In this document: piece after piece, positions 8,737 through 16,942 of the stretch | How the letters are laid out: every line of letters starts with the position of its first letter | Position numbering within the stretch: position 1 is the first letter of the stretch | NCBI RefSeq assembly: GCF_002573715.1 | Contig: NZ_PDHM01000021.1 | Location: 1 to 64,000 of the forward strand | Length of the DNA: 64,000 bases | Source of the DNA: Paenibacillus sp. EZ-K15 | GTDB lineage: Bacteria > Bacillota > Bacilli > Paenibacillales > Paenibacillaceae | Direction: 5' to 3' | The notes under the pieces: generated by a model | Database searches by the model: none | Told to the model about the DNA's origin: nothing | What the model saw: the letters and a program-made list of their open reading frames with translations, nothing else | Translations under genes and position numbers: made by a program

Positions 8737-9524
8737 TGAGAGGAACAGCTTCGAACACAAAAACAACGTCCTTTGCGGTCACCCAGAGCGTCTTTATCGG
8801 TCGCAGCTTACGTCACAGCATCCGGAACGCGGAGGCGATGATAACGGCAATGATGCTGCCGATCATGTTGATGCTGCTGTTCACCTATGTATTTGGCGGC
8901 GCCCTCGATCCCGGCGGACAGTATGTAGACTACGTGGTGCCGGGAATCATACTGCTATGCGCTGGCTTCGGATCATCCAGCACGGCCGTAGATGTCTCTC
9001 AAGATATGACCAATGGCATCATTGACCGTTTCCGCACCATGCCCATTCAAAGCATGAGTGTCATTACAGGACATGTGGTAGCCAGCCTTGCCCGAAACAT
9101 GCTGGCGACAGGTGTTGTCATCGCAGTGGCTCTGCTCGTTGGATTCAGGCCTTCAGCCGGTCTTCTGGATTGGGTTCTCGCCATCGGTTTGATCGCACTC
9201 TTCATCTTTGCCTTCACCTGGCTCTATGCCGCCATCGGCCTCGTTGCAGGCAGTCCGGCAGCGGCCAGCAGCTATGGATTCGCTCTGCTCTTCCTCCCCT
9301 ACCTCTCCAGTGCCTTCGTTCCTACCGAGACGATGCCGATATGGCTGCAGGGGATCGCAAGTAACCAACCGATCACGCCGGTCATCGAGTCCATTCGCGG
9401 GTTGCTGACGGGAGGTTCTATCCAAGATCACATCGGCTGGGCAATTGGATGGTGTCTGTTCATCCTTGTCGGGTCCATGGTATGGAGCATGTGGACGTTT
9501 AAGAGAAAAGCCGGACGACGCTAA
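8733..9524 (+). CDS. DrrB-like ABC-2 permease
   Basis: This 263-residue membrane subunit has six predicted transmembrane segments (about 38-55, 65-85, 120-140, 150-170, 175-195 and 235-253). The ABC-2 signature region DMTNGIIDRFRTMPI lies in the first cytoplasmic loop. It pairs with the overlapping ATPase to form a DrrAB-type drug exporter. The start overlaps the ATPase stop as ATGA. A symmetric terminator lies 50 bases downstream. Confidence 0.87.
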   Translation: MMRGTASNTKTTSFAVTQSVFIGRSLRHSIRNAEAMITAMMLPIMLMLLFTYVFGGALDPGGQYVDYVVPGIILLCAGFGSSSTAVDVSQDMTNGIIDRFRTMPIQSMSVITGHVVASLARNMLATGVVIAVALLVGFRPSAGLLDWVLAIGLIALFIFAFTWLYAAIGLVAGSPAAASSYGFALLFLPYLSSAFVPTETMPIWLQGIASNQPITPVIESIRGLLTGGSIQDHIGWAIGWCLFILVGSMVWSMWTFKRKAGRR

Positions 9525-9571
9525 ATATGCATACGCTTGATAAAACGCCCGCTTTGGGCCAAATCAACCAG

Positions 9572-9608
9572 CAAAAAACCGATCCTCATGCGAGGATCGG
9601 TTTTTTGC
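9572..9608. terminator. Bidirectional terminator between exporter and TetR genes
   Basis: A near-perfect palindrome GCAAAAAACCGATCCTC / GAGGATCGGTTTTTTGC has a 4-base loop and U-tracts on both strands. It serves convergent transcripts. Confidence 0.85.
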
Positions 9609-9692
9609 TCAGCTGCGGCACTCTCTTATCGCTCTTTCTTACTGCACTTTCTTATCAACCCCGACCTGTAACTGTAACCTTGACCAGGATCA

Positions 9693-10490
9693 TTACTTGT
9701 CCGACTGTCCGGTTTGTGTCTTGGACTGAAGGTAATGATCAATACCGTCCAGAATGCGTTCCAACCCAAAATCAATGTCGTTGCCGATAGAGTTCTCTTC
9801 CTGATTCTCTTCCGTATAGACCCCCGACATCACAACTGGATGCAGGAACGGAAACCGATCCGGCTTCACAAGCTGTTTCAGCGCGGCCGTGTAATCGAGT
9901 CCGTTAAATTGTTCTGGGGTGGATCCTGCCTGAAGAGCGCGGTCCATGTCCCGCTGCATCATGCCGCTTGATCTCGAATAATTGCTTAACAGGAGAATCA
10001 AAGACATCCGCTCATAGTCATTTAACGGCATGTCCTGCATGAAGCGCAGGCCCCAGTCGATAAATCGCAGATTGTTCGGCGTAAGGGGGATACCCGCAAT
10101 CGGTATGTCGCCAAACCAGGGGTGGTCCCGGAATACCTGCATCGTCGATTTGACGTAGATTCGCATATTCTCCCGCCAGTCTGCCGAATCTTCAGGCGGA
10201 ATCGGAATATCACACACGGCGTCCTGCATCAGGATCAACAGGTCATCCTTGCTGGAAATATATCGGTACAGGGACATGGCAGTAAACCCCAAAGCGGATG
10301 CGATCCGATTCATGGATACCGCTTGAAGCCCTTCCTTATCAGCGATGTCGATGGCCGTCTGCACGATCTGCGACAAGCTCATCTCCCGTTTCGGTCCCCG
10401 CTGCGGCGGCTTTACCAATCCCCAGCTCAGAGCCGCCCCTCCGGGCAGCTTGGATCCAATATCTGGATCCATACTCTCATCTTTTGACAT
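9693..10490 (-). CDS. TetR-family transcriptional repressor
   Basis: This 265-residue protein has an unusually long N-terminal tail (about 35 residues), then a TetR helix-turn-helix (about 39-85: SLSQIVQTAIDIADKEGLQAV, then FTAMSLYRYISSKDDLL). A C-terminal TetR_C-type ligand domain follows. It is convergent to the drrAB-like pair. A perfect palindrome in its own promoter (10539-10555) has two close relatives upstream of the exporter, which supports the idea that it represses both. The ligand is presumably the exported compound. AAAGGAT precedes the ATG. Confidence 0.87.
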   Translation of the reverse strand: MSKDESMDPDIGSKLPGGAALSWGLVKPPQRGPKREMSLSQIVQTAIDIADKEGLQAVSMNRIASALGFTAMSLYRYISSKDDLLILMQDAVCDIPIPPEDSADWRENMRIYVKSTMQVFRDHPWFGDIPIAGIPLTPNNLRFIDWGLRFMQDMPLNDYERMSLILLLSNYSRSSGMMQRDMDRALQAGSTPEQFNGLDYTAALKQLVKPDRFPFLHPVVMSGVYTEENQEENSIGNDIDFGLERILDGIDHYLQSKTQTGQSDK

Positions 10491-10538
10491 GAACAGTGTA
10501 TCCTTTCTGCATCCTAGCTTCTGATGTCGTCGATAATT

Positions 10539-10556
10539 GTTTATATTATAAACAGT
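10539..10556. promoter_or_regulatory. Putative TetR operator (autoregulatory)
   Basis: TGTTTATA-T-TATAAACA is a perfect 8-bp inverted repeat with one central base, 50 bases upstream of the TetR start. Related copies stand before the exporter genes at 7776-7826. Confidence 0.65.
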
Positions 10557-10634
10557 ATATCATATATGTTCATCCTTATGTACTGGGTAGCACATAAGCA
10601 TCAGTGCAAGGATACCGACTTGACCAACGTACAC

Positions 10635-11009
10635 TCAATCATGTGACAGATGCATCAAAATGTTGACCAGCTTCCCGAACGGATCGCGGACAAAAAAACG
10701 TCTTACTCCCCAAGGCTCATCAACGGGTCCATATTCAATGGAAAAGCCTGCCCGCCTCATCTCCTCCAGCACAGCCTCTATCTCATCCACTTCGATCGAC
10801 AGATCCGGGACGGGCGTGCCGCTGCCTCCCTCGGAAGCAAAGCTGATCTGTATACTCATCCTCTCCTGCGAGCCATAAGTGACGATCCAGCCATGATCCA
10901 TTAAGATATCCAGACCCAACACATCTTGATAAAACGTCTTCGCTGCGGCGACATCCTTCGTTGCGACATTCGCGACAATTCGTTTAACTCCCAACTTGTT
11001 CTCCTCCAT
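10635..11009 (-). CDS. VOC/glyoxalase-fold protein
   Basis: This protein of about 119-124 residues belongs to the vicinal oxygen chelate superfamily, with YQDVLGLDI in the first module and RRFFVRDPFGKLVNIL at the end, as in glyoxalase/fosfomycin-type proteins. The ATG at 11009 has no clear ribosome site upstream. The GGAGGAG within its first codons is correctly placed for a TTG at 10994, so the shorter form beginning LGVKRIVANV is a real alternative. The function could be glyoxalase-like or drug-binding; nothing in the sequence decides it. Confidence 0.72.
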   Translation of the reverse strand: MEENKLGVKRIVANVATKDVAAAKTFYQDVLGLDILMDHGWIVTYGSQERMSIQISFASEGGSGTPVPDLSIEVDEIEAVLEEMRRAGFSIEYGPVDEPWGVRRFFVRDPFGKLVNILMHLSHD

Positions 11010-11095
11010 TCATCATGCTAAAGATATCACTGCATCTACGTTATACACGCCATCATGTAAAATACATAACTGAAGTGTAACAAATATTCCCAGCG

Positions 11096-11126
11096 AAAAA
11101 AAGCTGTTAAGATTTACTCAACAGCT
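11096..11126 (-). terminator. Terminator of the 11-14 kb sugar importer operon
   Basis: On the minus strand AGCTGTT pairs with AACAGCT around an 11-base loop, followed by seven T residues, 17 bases beyond the last permease stop. Confidence 0.75.
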
Positions 11127-11142
11127 GATTCGTTAGCTCCCC

Positions 11143-11976
11143 CTATCCCTTCGTTCCACCCTGCAGCCCAAAGCCCTTGGACATAAACTGCTGGGATAGA
11201 ATGTACATGATGATCGCCGGGATGGCATACAGCACCGAGAAGGCGGCCAGGCTGCCGTAGTCGACCATGCCATACTGACCGAAGAACTGATAGAGCTTCA
11301 AGGAAGCCGGGAACTTCTCGGGCGATTGCAGCAGGATATACGGAACGAAGAAATTGCCCCAGCTGCCCGAGAAGGTAAATATCGCGACCGTACAAATACC
11401 GGGAACCATTAGCGGTGCCACCACCTTGCGCATTCCCGTAAACACCGATGCGCCGTCCACCCAGGCGGCTTCCTCCAGATCGCTAGGCACGGAATCCATG
11501 AAATTCTTCATCATCCATATCCCGTACGGCATGGACGACGCGACATAGAACAAGATGACACCCAAAATATTGTCATACAGCTTCAACCCCAGGAACAGCT
11601 GGTACACAGGCACCATAACAGCCGTAATCGGGAGCGATGTCATAAACAGAATGGTCAGCATAAAGGGCTTCTTATATTTCATCTGATAACGGGATAGCGG
11701 GTACGCTGCAAGCAGCGCCAGAAGGACAACCAATACGGCTTGGCCAAGCGACATCACCAGACCAATCAGATAAGCGCGCTGGTTCTCGCTGCTGGTCATC
11801 ACCTCTACATAGTTTGCGCCGGTAACCTTGCTGGGCATCTTCAGCGATTGCATCGCATTCGGATCGACGGAAGCTACAAGCACCCAGAGCAGCGGCAGCA
11901 CAAAGCAAATGCCGATCCCCGTAAGAATAGCGTACGGCAGAATTCGATAGATTAATTTACGTTGTTTGGCATTCAT
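11143..11976 (-). CDS. Carbohydrate ABC transporter permease, MalG type
   Basis: This 277-residue inner permease of a CUT1-family sugar importer has six predicted membrane segments. The coupling EAA loop is EEAAWVDGASVFTGMRKVVAPLMVPG around residue 180. The C-terminal end (FMSKGFGLQGGTKG) is typical of MalG-like subunits. It starts 16 bases after the partner permease gene with AGAGGTGAG as ribosome site. There is no ATPase gene in the operon, so it should use a shared MsmX-like ATPase encoded elsewhere, which is usual in Bacillales. Confidence 0.87.
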   Translation of the reverse strand: MNAKQRKLIYRILPYAILTGIGICFVLPLLWVLVASVDPNAMQSLKMPSKVTGANYVEVMTSSENQRAYLIGLVMSLGQAVLVVLLALLAAYPLSRYQMKYKKPFMLTILFMTSLPITAVMVPVYQLFLGLKLYDNILGVILFYVASSMPYGIWMMKNFMDSVPSDLEEAAWVDGASVFTGMRKVVAPLMVPGICTVAIFTFSGSWGNFFVPYILLQSPEKFPASLKLYQFFGQYGMVDYGSLAAFSVLYAIPAIIMYILSQQFMSKGFGLQGGTKG

Positions 11977-11992
11977 ATGATCTCACCTCTGG

Positions 11993-12883
11993 TTACTCTT
12001 TCATCGACTTGATATACAGCAGGCTTAACACAATCCCGATCAGCAGCAGCAGCAGCGAAATGGCGGTTCCATAGCCTAATTGATAGTTCACAAACGCCTG
12101 GTTGTACATGAAGATCGGCAGGGTCGTCGTAGAATTGCCCGGACCGCCCCCGGTCATCGCATAGATGAGTCCGAACACCCCAAGCGTCTGCAGCGTAACC
12201 AGCATCATGTTGGTTGTAATGGTGCTTTTAATGTATGGAATAATGATGCGCGTGAAGATTTTCCACTTGGAGGCTCCATCTACCACCGCCGCTTCCTCAA
12301 TTTCGTTAGGCACATCATCCAGCGCGGCTTGAAATACCAGCATCGAGAAGGCCGTACCGTGCCAAATGTTCGCAAGAATGATCGTCAGCATCGGGACGGT
12401 AAACAGCCAGGTCACTTCCGAAAATCCAAAAAAAGTGATAATCGCATTCAGCGTGCCCTCATCCCCGAAGAAGCTGTACAAGCAAAGAGCGCATACAATC
12501 TCGGGCGTCACCCAACCCGCAAGCACAATCGTTCCAATCACTCGCCGAAAAGTCTTATTCCTCTGCTTCATCAGCAGGGCGATCAGAAATCCCAGCACCT
12601 GCTGCCCGATCACCGCCGAGCCGATGAGGAAAACCAAAGTGTTCCATATACTGATTCGAACCGTGGGGTCCTGGAACATCCGGGCATAGTTGTCAAGGCC
12701 GATAAACTTAAGCTCCCTCGCCGCTTCGCCAGTTAACGCCAGATTGGTGAAGGAATAGAAGAACGTTAACAGAATCGGATATATAAAAAACACGAGCATA
12801 ATCGCGATTGAAGGAAGCAAAAAAAAGAGCCAGGTATACGTTTTTCTTCGTTTCGGGTAAACGTCCACGGACAGACTGCTCAT
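11993..12883 (-). CDS. Carbohydrate ABC transporter permease, MalF type
   Basis: This 296-residue CUT1-family permease has six predicted membrane segments and the EAA loop EEAAVVDGASKWKIFTRIIIPYIK around residue 200. It partners the MalG-type gene 16 bases downstream. GGAAGGAGA precedes the ATG. It is separated from the upstream binding-protein gene by a strong hairpin, which should reduce its transcript level relative to the binding protein. Confidence 0.87.
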   Translation of the reverse strand: MSSLSVDVYPKRRKTYTWLFFLLPSIAIMLVFFIYPILLTFFYSFTNLALTGEAARELKFIGLDNYARMFQDPTVRISIWNTLVFLIGSAVIGQQVLGFLIALLMKQRNKTFRRVIGTIVLAGWVTPEIVCALCLYSFFGDEGTLNAIITFFGFSEVTWLFTVPMLTIILANIWHGTAFSMLVFQAALDDVPNEIEEAAVVDGASKWKIFTRIIIPYIKSTITTNMMLVTLQTLGVFGLIYAMTGGGPGNSTTTLPIFMYNQAFVNYQLGYGTAISLLLLLIGIVLSLLYIKSMKE

Positions 12884-12910
12884 GTGTCTTCTCCTTCCAT
12901 GCAGATGATC

Positions 12911-12962
12911 TAAAAAACCGCTTGCCCAAGTCTCCGCGATGAATGGAGCGCTTGAGCAAGCT
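12911..12962 (-). terminator. Intercistronic terminator-like hairpin between binding protein and permeases
   Basis: On the minus strand GCTTGCTCAAG pairs with CTTGGGCAAGC (one G-U pair) and an inner CTCC/GGAG adds 4 bp; six T residues follow. It lies between the solute-binding protein stop and the first permease start. Partial termination or 3'-end protection here would give excess binding protein, a known strategy for ABC importers. Confidence 0.7.
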
Positions 12963-12982
12963 AATTTTGTGCGTATAGCTGC

Positions 12983-14383
12983 TTATTTCTCCAAGATATG
13001 ATCCGCTCCGACAATGCGGGTGACGTCCTGCGCATATTTATTCATGGCATCCGCAGGCGATGTTCCCGTTGCCACGGACTCCACCATCGTCTGAATCTGT
13101 GTCGACACTTCCGGATACTTCTCCTGCGCCGGTCTGAACTCTGCATTCTCCAGGTATTCGGTCGCGATTTCGTTAAACGGCATTTTCGTATATTCCGGAT
13201 CCTTGGCAACATCGGCACGTACCGTGATATTCCCTGAGGACATGACAAGCTTCTGCGTATTATCCTTGTTTAGCGCATATTTGATAAATTCCCAAGCCTC
13301 GTCTTTGTTCTTGGAGTTGCTTGGAATCGACAGCGCCCACCCTCCGGCTAGCGTAATCGACCCAGGGCCCTGCCCTTGGCTGGTCGGCATCGGCGCGAAG
13401 CCGAGCACATCTTGGTATTCAGGCCATGGCGCCGCGCCTGATTCCATATAGTTGCCCGTGATCCAGGATCCATCCAGCGAAATCGCCAGCTTGCCCTGCG
13501 GCAGGTATTCGCGGGAAGCCGTGTTGCCTGCCTGACCATTCAATACTTTGGAGAGCGGTGGTCCGAGTTTCTCTTTATTGACCGTCTCCACAAAAGTCAG
13601 CGCATCGAGAATACCCTGGCTTTTCGTAATCCATTTGCCGCTGGCATCGTCATACAGTCTTTCGCCTGTTCCGTAGAGCAGCATTTCATAGGTTTGCATG
13701 GAGGTTGCTTCGCCTGTAGCCTTGCCCATGTTCATCCAGATTGGTACAACGTCAGGTGCCTTCTCCTTGATCGTTCGTGCAGCGCTTAAGACCTCCTCCC
13801 AATTCTTAGGCTGCCAATCCTCCGGAAGACCCGCTTGTTTGAAAATGTCCTTGTTGTACCAGAGGCCCCTGGAATCCGTATTGTACAGTACGCCGTACAC
13901 CTTGCCATCGCTGGCGGTGACCCCCTTCTTCATCGCTTCAATGAATGAACCGTTACCCCAGTCTTCCCATGCCGCCAATTTATCGTCAAGCGGTTCCAGA
14001 TAGCCTGCGCTTGCATCAGAGTTCAGGATAAAGGTATCCTCTGTCACAATATCCGGCGCCGTATCTTTGGACTTGAGCGCCAAGGCCACCTTGGCAAAAT
14101 AATCGCCTTCCGATGCCTGAATCGGTGTCGGCTTAATCTCTACGCTTTTGTCGGGGTAGCTAGCCGAAACTTCCTTGAGCCATTTATAGAACGCTCCGTT
14201 CTCGCCGATTCCGTCATCCCGAAACGTCACGGTAATGATTTTCTTGGCTGTCTCTCCATCCTTTCCCGGCTCTGGTTCACCGGTATCGGCTGGGGTTCCC
14301 TTACCTCCGGTACAACCGAATAACAAAGAAACGCTTAATAAAGCCGTCGTTACTAGCCAAAAACCCCTCTTGCCTGACTTCAT
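12983..14383 (-). CDS. Sugar ABC transporter solute-binding lipoprotein
   Basis: This 466-residue family-1 extracellular binding protein has a type II signal peptide with lipobox LLFGC near residue 24, so it should be lipid-anchored on the outer face of the membrane. A PDTGEPEPGKDGE linker follows, then two periplasmic-binding-type lobes containing the GGWALSIPSNSKNKDEAWEFIKY hallmark region. The ATG at 14383 was chosen over 14410 because AAAAGGAGGG is 7-8 bases upstream. First gene of a binding protein-permease-permease operon. The substrate is an unknown oligosaccharide. An inverted repeat at 14434-14455 may regulate it. Confidence 0.87.
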   Translation of the reverse strand: MKSGKRGFWLVTTALLSVSLLFGCTGGKGTPADTGEPEPGKDGETAKKIITVTFRDDGIGENGAFYKWLKEVSASYPDKSVEIKPTPIQASEGDYFAKVALALKSKDTAPDIVTEDTFILNSDASAGYLEPLDDKLAAWEDWGNGSFIEAMKKGVTASDGKVYGVLYNTDSRGLWYNKDIFKQAGLPEDWQPKNWEEVLSAARTIKEKAPDVVPIWMNMGKATGEATSMQTYEMLLYGTGERLYDDASGKWITKSQGILDALTFVETVNKEKLGPPLSKVLNGQAGNTASREYLPQGKLAISLDGSWITGNYMESGAAPWPEYQDVLGFAPMPTSQGQGPGSITLAGGWALSIPSNSKNKDEAWEFIKYALNKDNTQKLVMSSGNITVRADVAKDPEYTKMPFNEIATEYLENAEFRPAQEKYPEVSTQIQTMVESVATGTSPADAMNKYAQDVTRIVGADHILEK

Positions 14384-14725
14384 ACGAATCCCTCCTTTTG
14401 GCTGCAGCAATTTGATATATTATCCAAATTTTGTATACGCTTACGAGAGCGTATATATAACTCTATTTTGAAAATAGTGGGGATATTCTGAACTTTTTTT
14501 CGTGACAAATAGGCCGCTCTATATGAAAGCGACTTATAGCAGCCATTCCTTCTGCATTTTCTCATCATATAAATCTGAGTCTATTGATTGATATTAAGTT
14601 CCTGCCTATTTAGGTCTTTACTTTTGCTGGAAATCAAATTATATTTGTATGTACAAACAATTAAATGAACATGCAGGACTGGAACCATACCAGTAATAAC
14701 CTATGACATTGGAGGTATACCATCC
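14384..14725. other. Divergent intergenic region with two palindromes
   Basis: This 342-bp AT-rich region lies between the sugar importer and the DUF1772 gene. It contains an inverted repeat at 14434-14455 near the importer and a short palindrome TTTGTA-TG-TACAAA at 14644-14657, about 70 bases before the DUF1772 gene. No gene is visible. Confidence 0.6.
14434..14455. promoter_or_regulatory. Inverted repeat / cre-like site upstream of sugar importer
   Basis: TATACGCT and AGCGTATA form an 8-bp perfect inverted repeat with a 6-base spacer. The overlapping TGTATACGCTTACG matches the CcpA cre consensus at 12 of 14 positions. It lies 51-72 bases upstream of the binding-protein start, suggesting control by CcpA or a LacI-type regulator. 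No regulator gene is next to this operon. Confidence 0.5.
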
Positions 14726-15211
14726 ATGAGTGACCGCTTGATTTTTTTGTTGGCTTTATTCTCGGTAACAGGATCGGGACTCATAGCCGGGCTGTTCTTC
14801 GCTTTCTCGTCTTTTATAATGACAGCGCTAGCCCGGATTCCCAATGAACAGGGGATTCATGCCATGCAGTCCATCAATGCAACTATTCTCAATCCTTTGT
14901 TCGGCACATTGTTTACAGGTACTGCATTAACCAGTATCGTGCTTGCTGTCTTATCCATCATGCGCTGGGGGGAACCCGGCTCGTTGTACTTGCTTGCCGC
15001 CAGCCTGCTTTATTTAGCGGGATTCATCGTAACGATGGCGTTCAACGTCCCGCTAAACGACGCACTGGCCGCTGTTGACCCAGGAAGCGGTGCCGGATGC
15101 GAGGTATGGAATAACTACCTGAGACGCTGGGTGCCCTGGAATCATGTACGAACCATCACTTCTTTAGGGGCGATGATCCTGTTTGTTTTTGCCTTACGGC
15201 ATCTCCCTTAA
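14726..15211 (+). CDS. DUF1772 (anthrone oxygenase-like) membrane protein
   Basis: This 161-residue integral membrane protein has four predicted hydrophobic segments (about 6-35, 55-78, 85-107 and 140-160). The pattern SGLIAGLFFAFSSFIM, then NVPLNDAL and a WNHVRTITS stretch before the last helix is characteristic of DUF1772, a family that includes fungal anthrone oxygenases. Function in bacteria is unknown; small-molecule oxidation is possible but unproven. TTGGAGGT lies 9 bases before the ATG. It stands alone between oppositely oriented genes. Confidence 0.75.
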   Translation: MSDRLIFLLALFSVTGSGLIAGLFFAFSSFIMTALARIPNEQGIHAMQSINATILNPLFGTLFTGTALTSIVLAVLSIMRWGEPGSLYLLAASLLYLAGFIVTMAFNVPLNDALAAVDPGSGAGCEVWNNYLRRWVPWNHVRTITSLGAMILFVFALRHLP

Positions 15212-15235
15212 GACGGGATCACGGGAATGGGGCGG

Positions 15236-15859
15236 CTATAATCCATAATCCTTGAATGCCTCCCCATCGTTCCACATGTTATTAAATGCCGATTCAAAAC
15301 TTGCGCCTGTCGCTTCATCCTGAATGATCACCGCAACATCGTCGTTCTCTTCCACGGCCGATTGAAGGTAATTGAATGAACCCACTTCTACCTTTGTTCC
15401 GTCGGCGATCATCATTTTCAGATGCATTTTGCCATTATGCGCATTCACCTTCACCGGTATCCCTGCGCTGCGGATGTTCTCCAATGCTTTAGCCTGCTTC
15501 CCTTTTTCTTCGGCGTGGGTGGCGTCGGTAATGAGTCGTACGTGCACGCCTCGTTTCGCTGCATCGATCACGGCATCAACGATCGGCTCGTAATTGATGC
15601 TGTAAATCGCGATATCGAGCGTGGACTGCGCTTCCTCGATAAGCCGTATCATCGCTTCCTCCGGATGATCCTCTTCTCGGGTGAAGTAGGTATCGACACG
15701 AGCTTGAGTTGTTCGTTTTTCGAAGCTTGCATTTTCGGTGGATTCATTCCCTTTTTCCCCATTCGATAACCCGTCCATATCCCCTTCGGTCGATGAGCAA
15801 CCTGCAGCTACGGCGCTTATTGCAAGCAGGAGAATTAAGTATGTCATCCTTCTTCTCAT
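15236..15859 (-). CDS. Lipoprotein with single HKD (phospholipase D/nuclease-like) domain
   Basis: This 207-residue protein has a lipoprotein signal peptide (lipobox AVAAGC, Cys about 20), a charged linker to about residue 55, then one phospholipase D-like domain. The active-site motif is HLKMMIADGTKVEVGSFN (HxKx4Dx6GSxN), found once. Single-HKD proteins such as Nuc act as homodimeric phosphodiesterases on DNA or phospholipid. Anchoring outside the membrane suggests an extracellular nuclease or lipid hydrolase. The ATG at 15859 was chosen over GTG at 15871 because AGGTGAT is well placed before it. Confidence 0.75.
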   Translation of the reverse strand: MRRRMTYLILLLAISAVAAGCSSTEGDMDGLSNGEKGNESTENASFEKRTTQARVDTYFTREEDHPEEAMIRLIEEAQSTLDIAIYSINYEPIVDAVIDAAKRGVHVRLITDATHAEEKGKQAKALENIRSAGIPVKVNAHNGKMHLKMMIADGTKVEVGSFNYLQSAVEENDDVAVIIQDEATGASFESAFNNMWNDGEAFKDYGL

Positions 15860-16132
15860 ATACAAGATCACCTCGTCTAGTTCATAGCATGGCGTTACCT
15901 CAAACCTGTACCTTCATCACATGCTGCTGTCTCCATCATAACAAAAACAGAAGTTTTTTCACGAATCTCCATCAATTGCGATTAACTCCTCCGCACTAGA
16001 AACTCTTAAAGCTGGATGTACCAGAAAATGAGATTTAAGAGCTGCATGTTCAAACTTTCTAACAGAAAACCCATACCAACTCTACCGATTCTTCATTAGA
16101 TATACTATCAATCTAGTAAAGGCGGTGGAGAT

Positions 16133-16819
16133 ATGGGGATTCTCACGATAGATAAGTGGAATCACGCATGCCAACTTGACACTTCAGCCAAGCCGCGACG
16201 TAACATCGGATGGATTTCAAGCAATTGGAGCGGATACAGCATCACTGGAAAAAAAGGGACTTACAAACGGATTTCCGCCAAATGGAACGTACCGTTTGTT
16301 CGTCCAAGCCGTGCGGCGACCTATTCGTCTGCATGGATCGGAATAGACGGCTTCGGCAACAGCAATCTGATACAGACCGGAACGGGTCATGAATTCATAG
16401 ACGGTAAGGCTTACTATTATGCATGGTGGGAGATTCTCCCCGCCTCGGCTACGATCATTCCGCTGCCGATTCAGCCGGGTGACCGGATGCATGCCAGCAT
16501 CAGCAAGCGCAGCGGTTCTAACTGGTTAATCTGCCTTCGAAACGTATCACGAAATTGGATCTTTCGAACACTACAACGGTACAATGGTCCACAGACCTCG
16601 GCGGAATGGATCGTCGAAGCGCCGCAGGTCAATGGGGCACTTGCAACAATGGCACGATTATCCCCTGTCGCCTTCTCCTGCTGCCGCGTCAATGGGAAAA
16701 GTCCAAAACTCACAGCCGATGACGGAGGCATTATGCTTCAGAATTTAAGCGTTACTTCCATGCCTTCCAATCCGAACAGGGCAGGAGACCGGTTCGTTGT
16801 CAAAAGTGTTTCTCAATAG
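16133..16819 (+). CDS. Glutamic endopeptidase, G1 (eqolisin) family
   Basis: This 228-residue beta-sandwich protein matches the peptidase G1 (former A4) family of acid-active glutamic endopeptidases. Landmarks are SSNWSGYSI (29-37), SAWIGIDGFG (66-75), the catalytic Gln in LIQTGT (Gln81), YYAWWEILP (95-103) and the SAEWIVEAP segment (156-164), which carries the catalytic Glu. I cannot decide from sequence alone whether it is Glu158 or Glu162. No signal peptide or propeptide is visible, unlike the secreted fungal enzymes, so the site of action is uncertain. GGTGGAG precedes the ATG. Monocistronic. Confidence 0.82.
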   Translation: MGILTIDKWNHACQLDTSAKPRRNIGWISSNWSGYSITGKKGTYKRISAKWNVPFVRPSRAATYSSAWIGIDGFGNSNLIQTGTGHEFIDGKAYYYAWWEILPASATIIPLPIQPGDRMHASISKRSGSNWLICLRNVSRNWIFRTLQRYNGPQTSAEWIVEAPQVNGALATMARLSPVAFSCCRVNGKSPKLTADDGGIMLQNLSVTSMPSNPNRAGDRFVVKSVSQ

Positions 16820-16893
16820 AGACTTGACCTTCAGGCAGCGTAAAGGATTATCCTCATGATGATACGGAGCATCTGTAAACCCCATAACCAACA

Positions 16894-16935
16894 ACAGCCG
16901 CTGCACACCGGAAAAGTCCGGCATGCAGCGGCTGT
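16894..16935. terminator. Hairpin between peptidase and amidohydrolase genes
   Basis: ACAGCCGCTGCA pairs with TGCAGCGGCTGT, with an inner CCGG/CCGG stem. It is followed by TTTCTTT on the plus strand, so it most likely terminates the peptidase transcript. Confidence 0.7.
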
Positions 16936-16942
16936 TTCTTTA

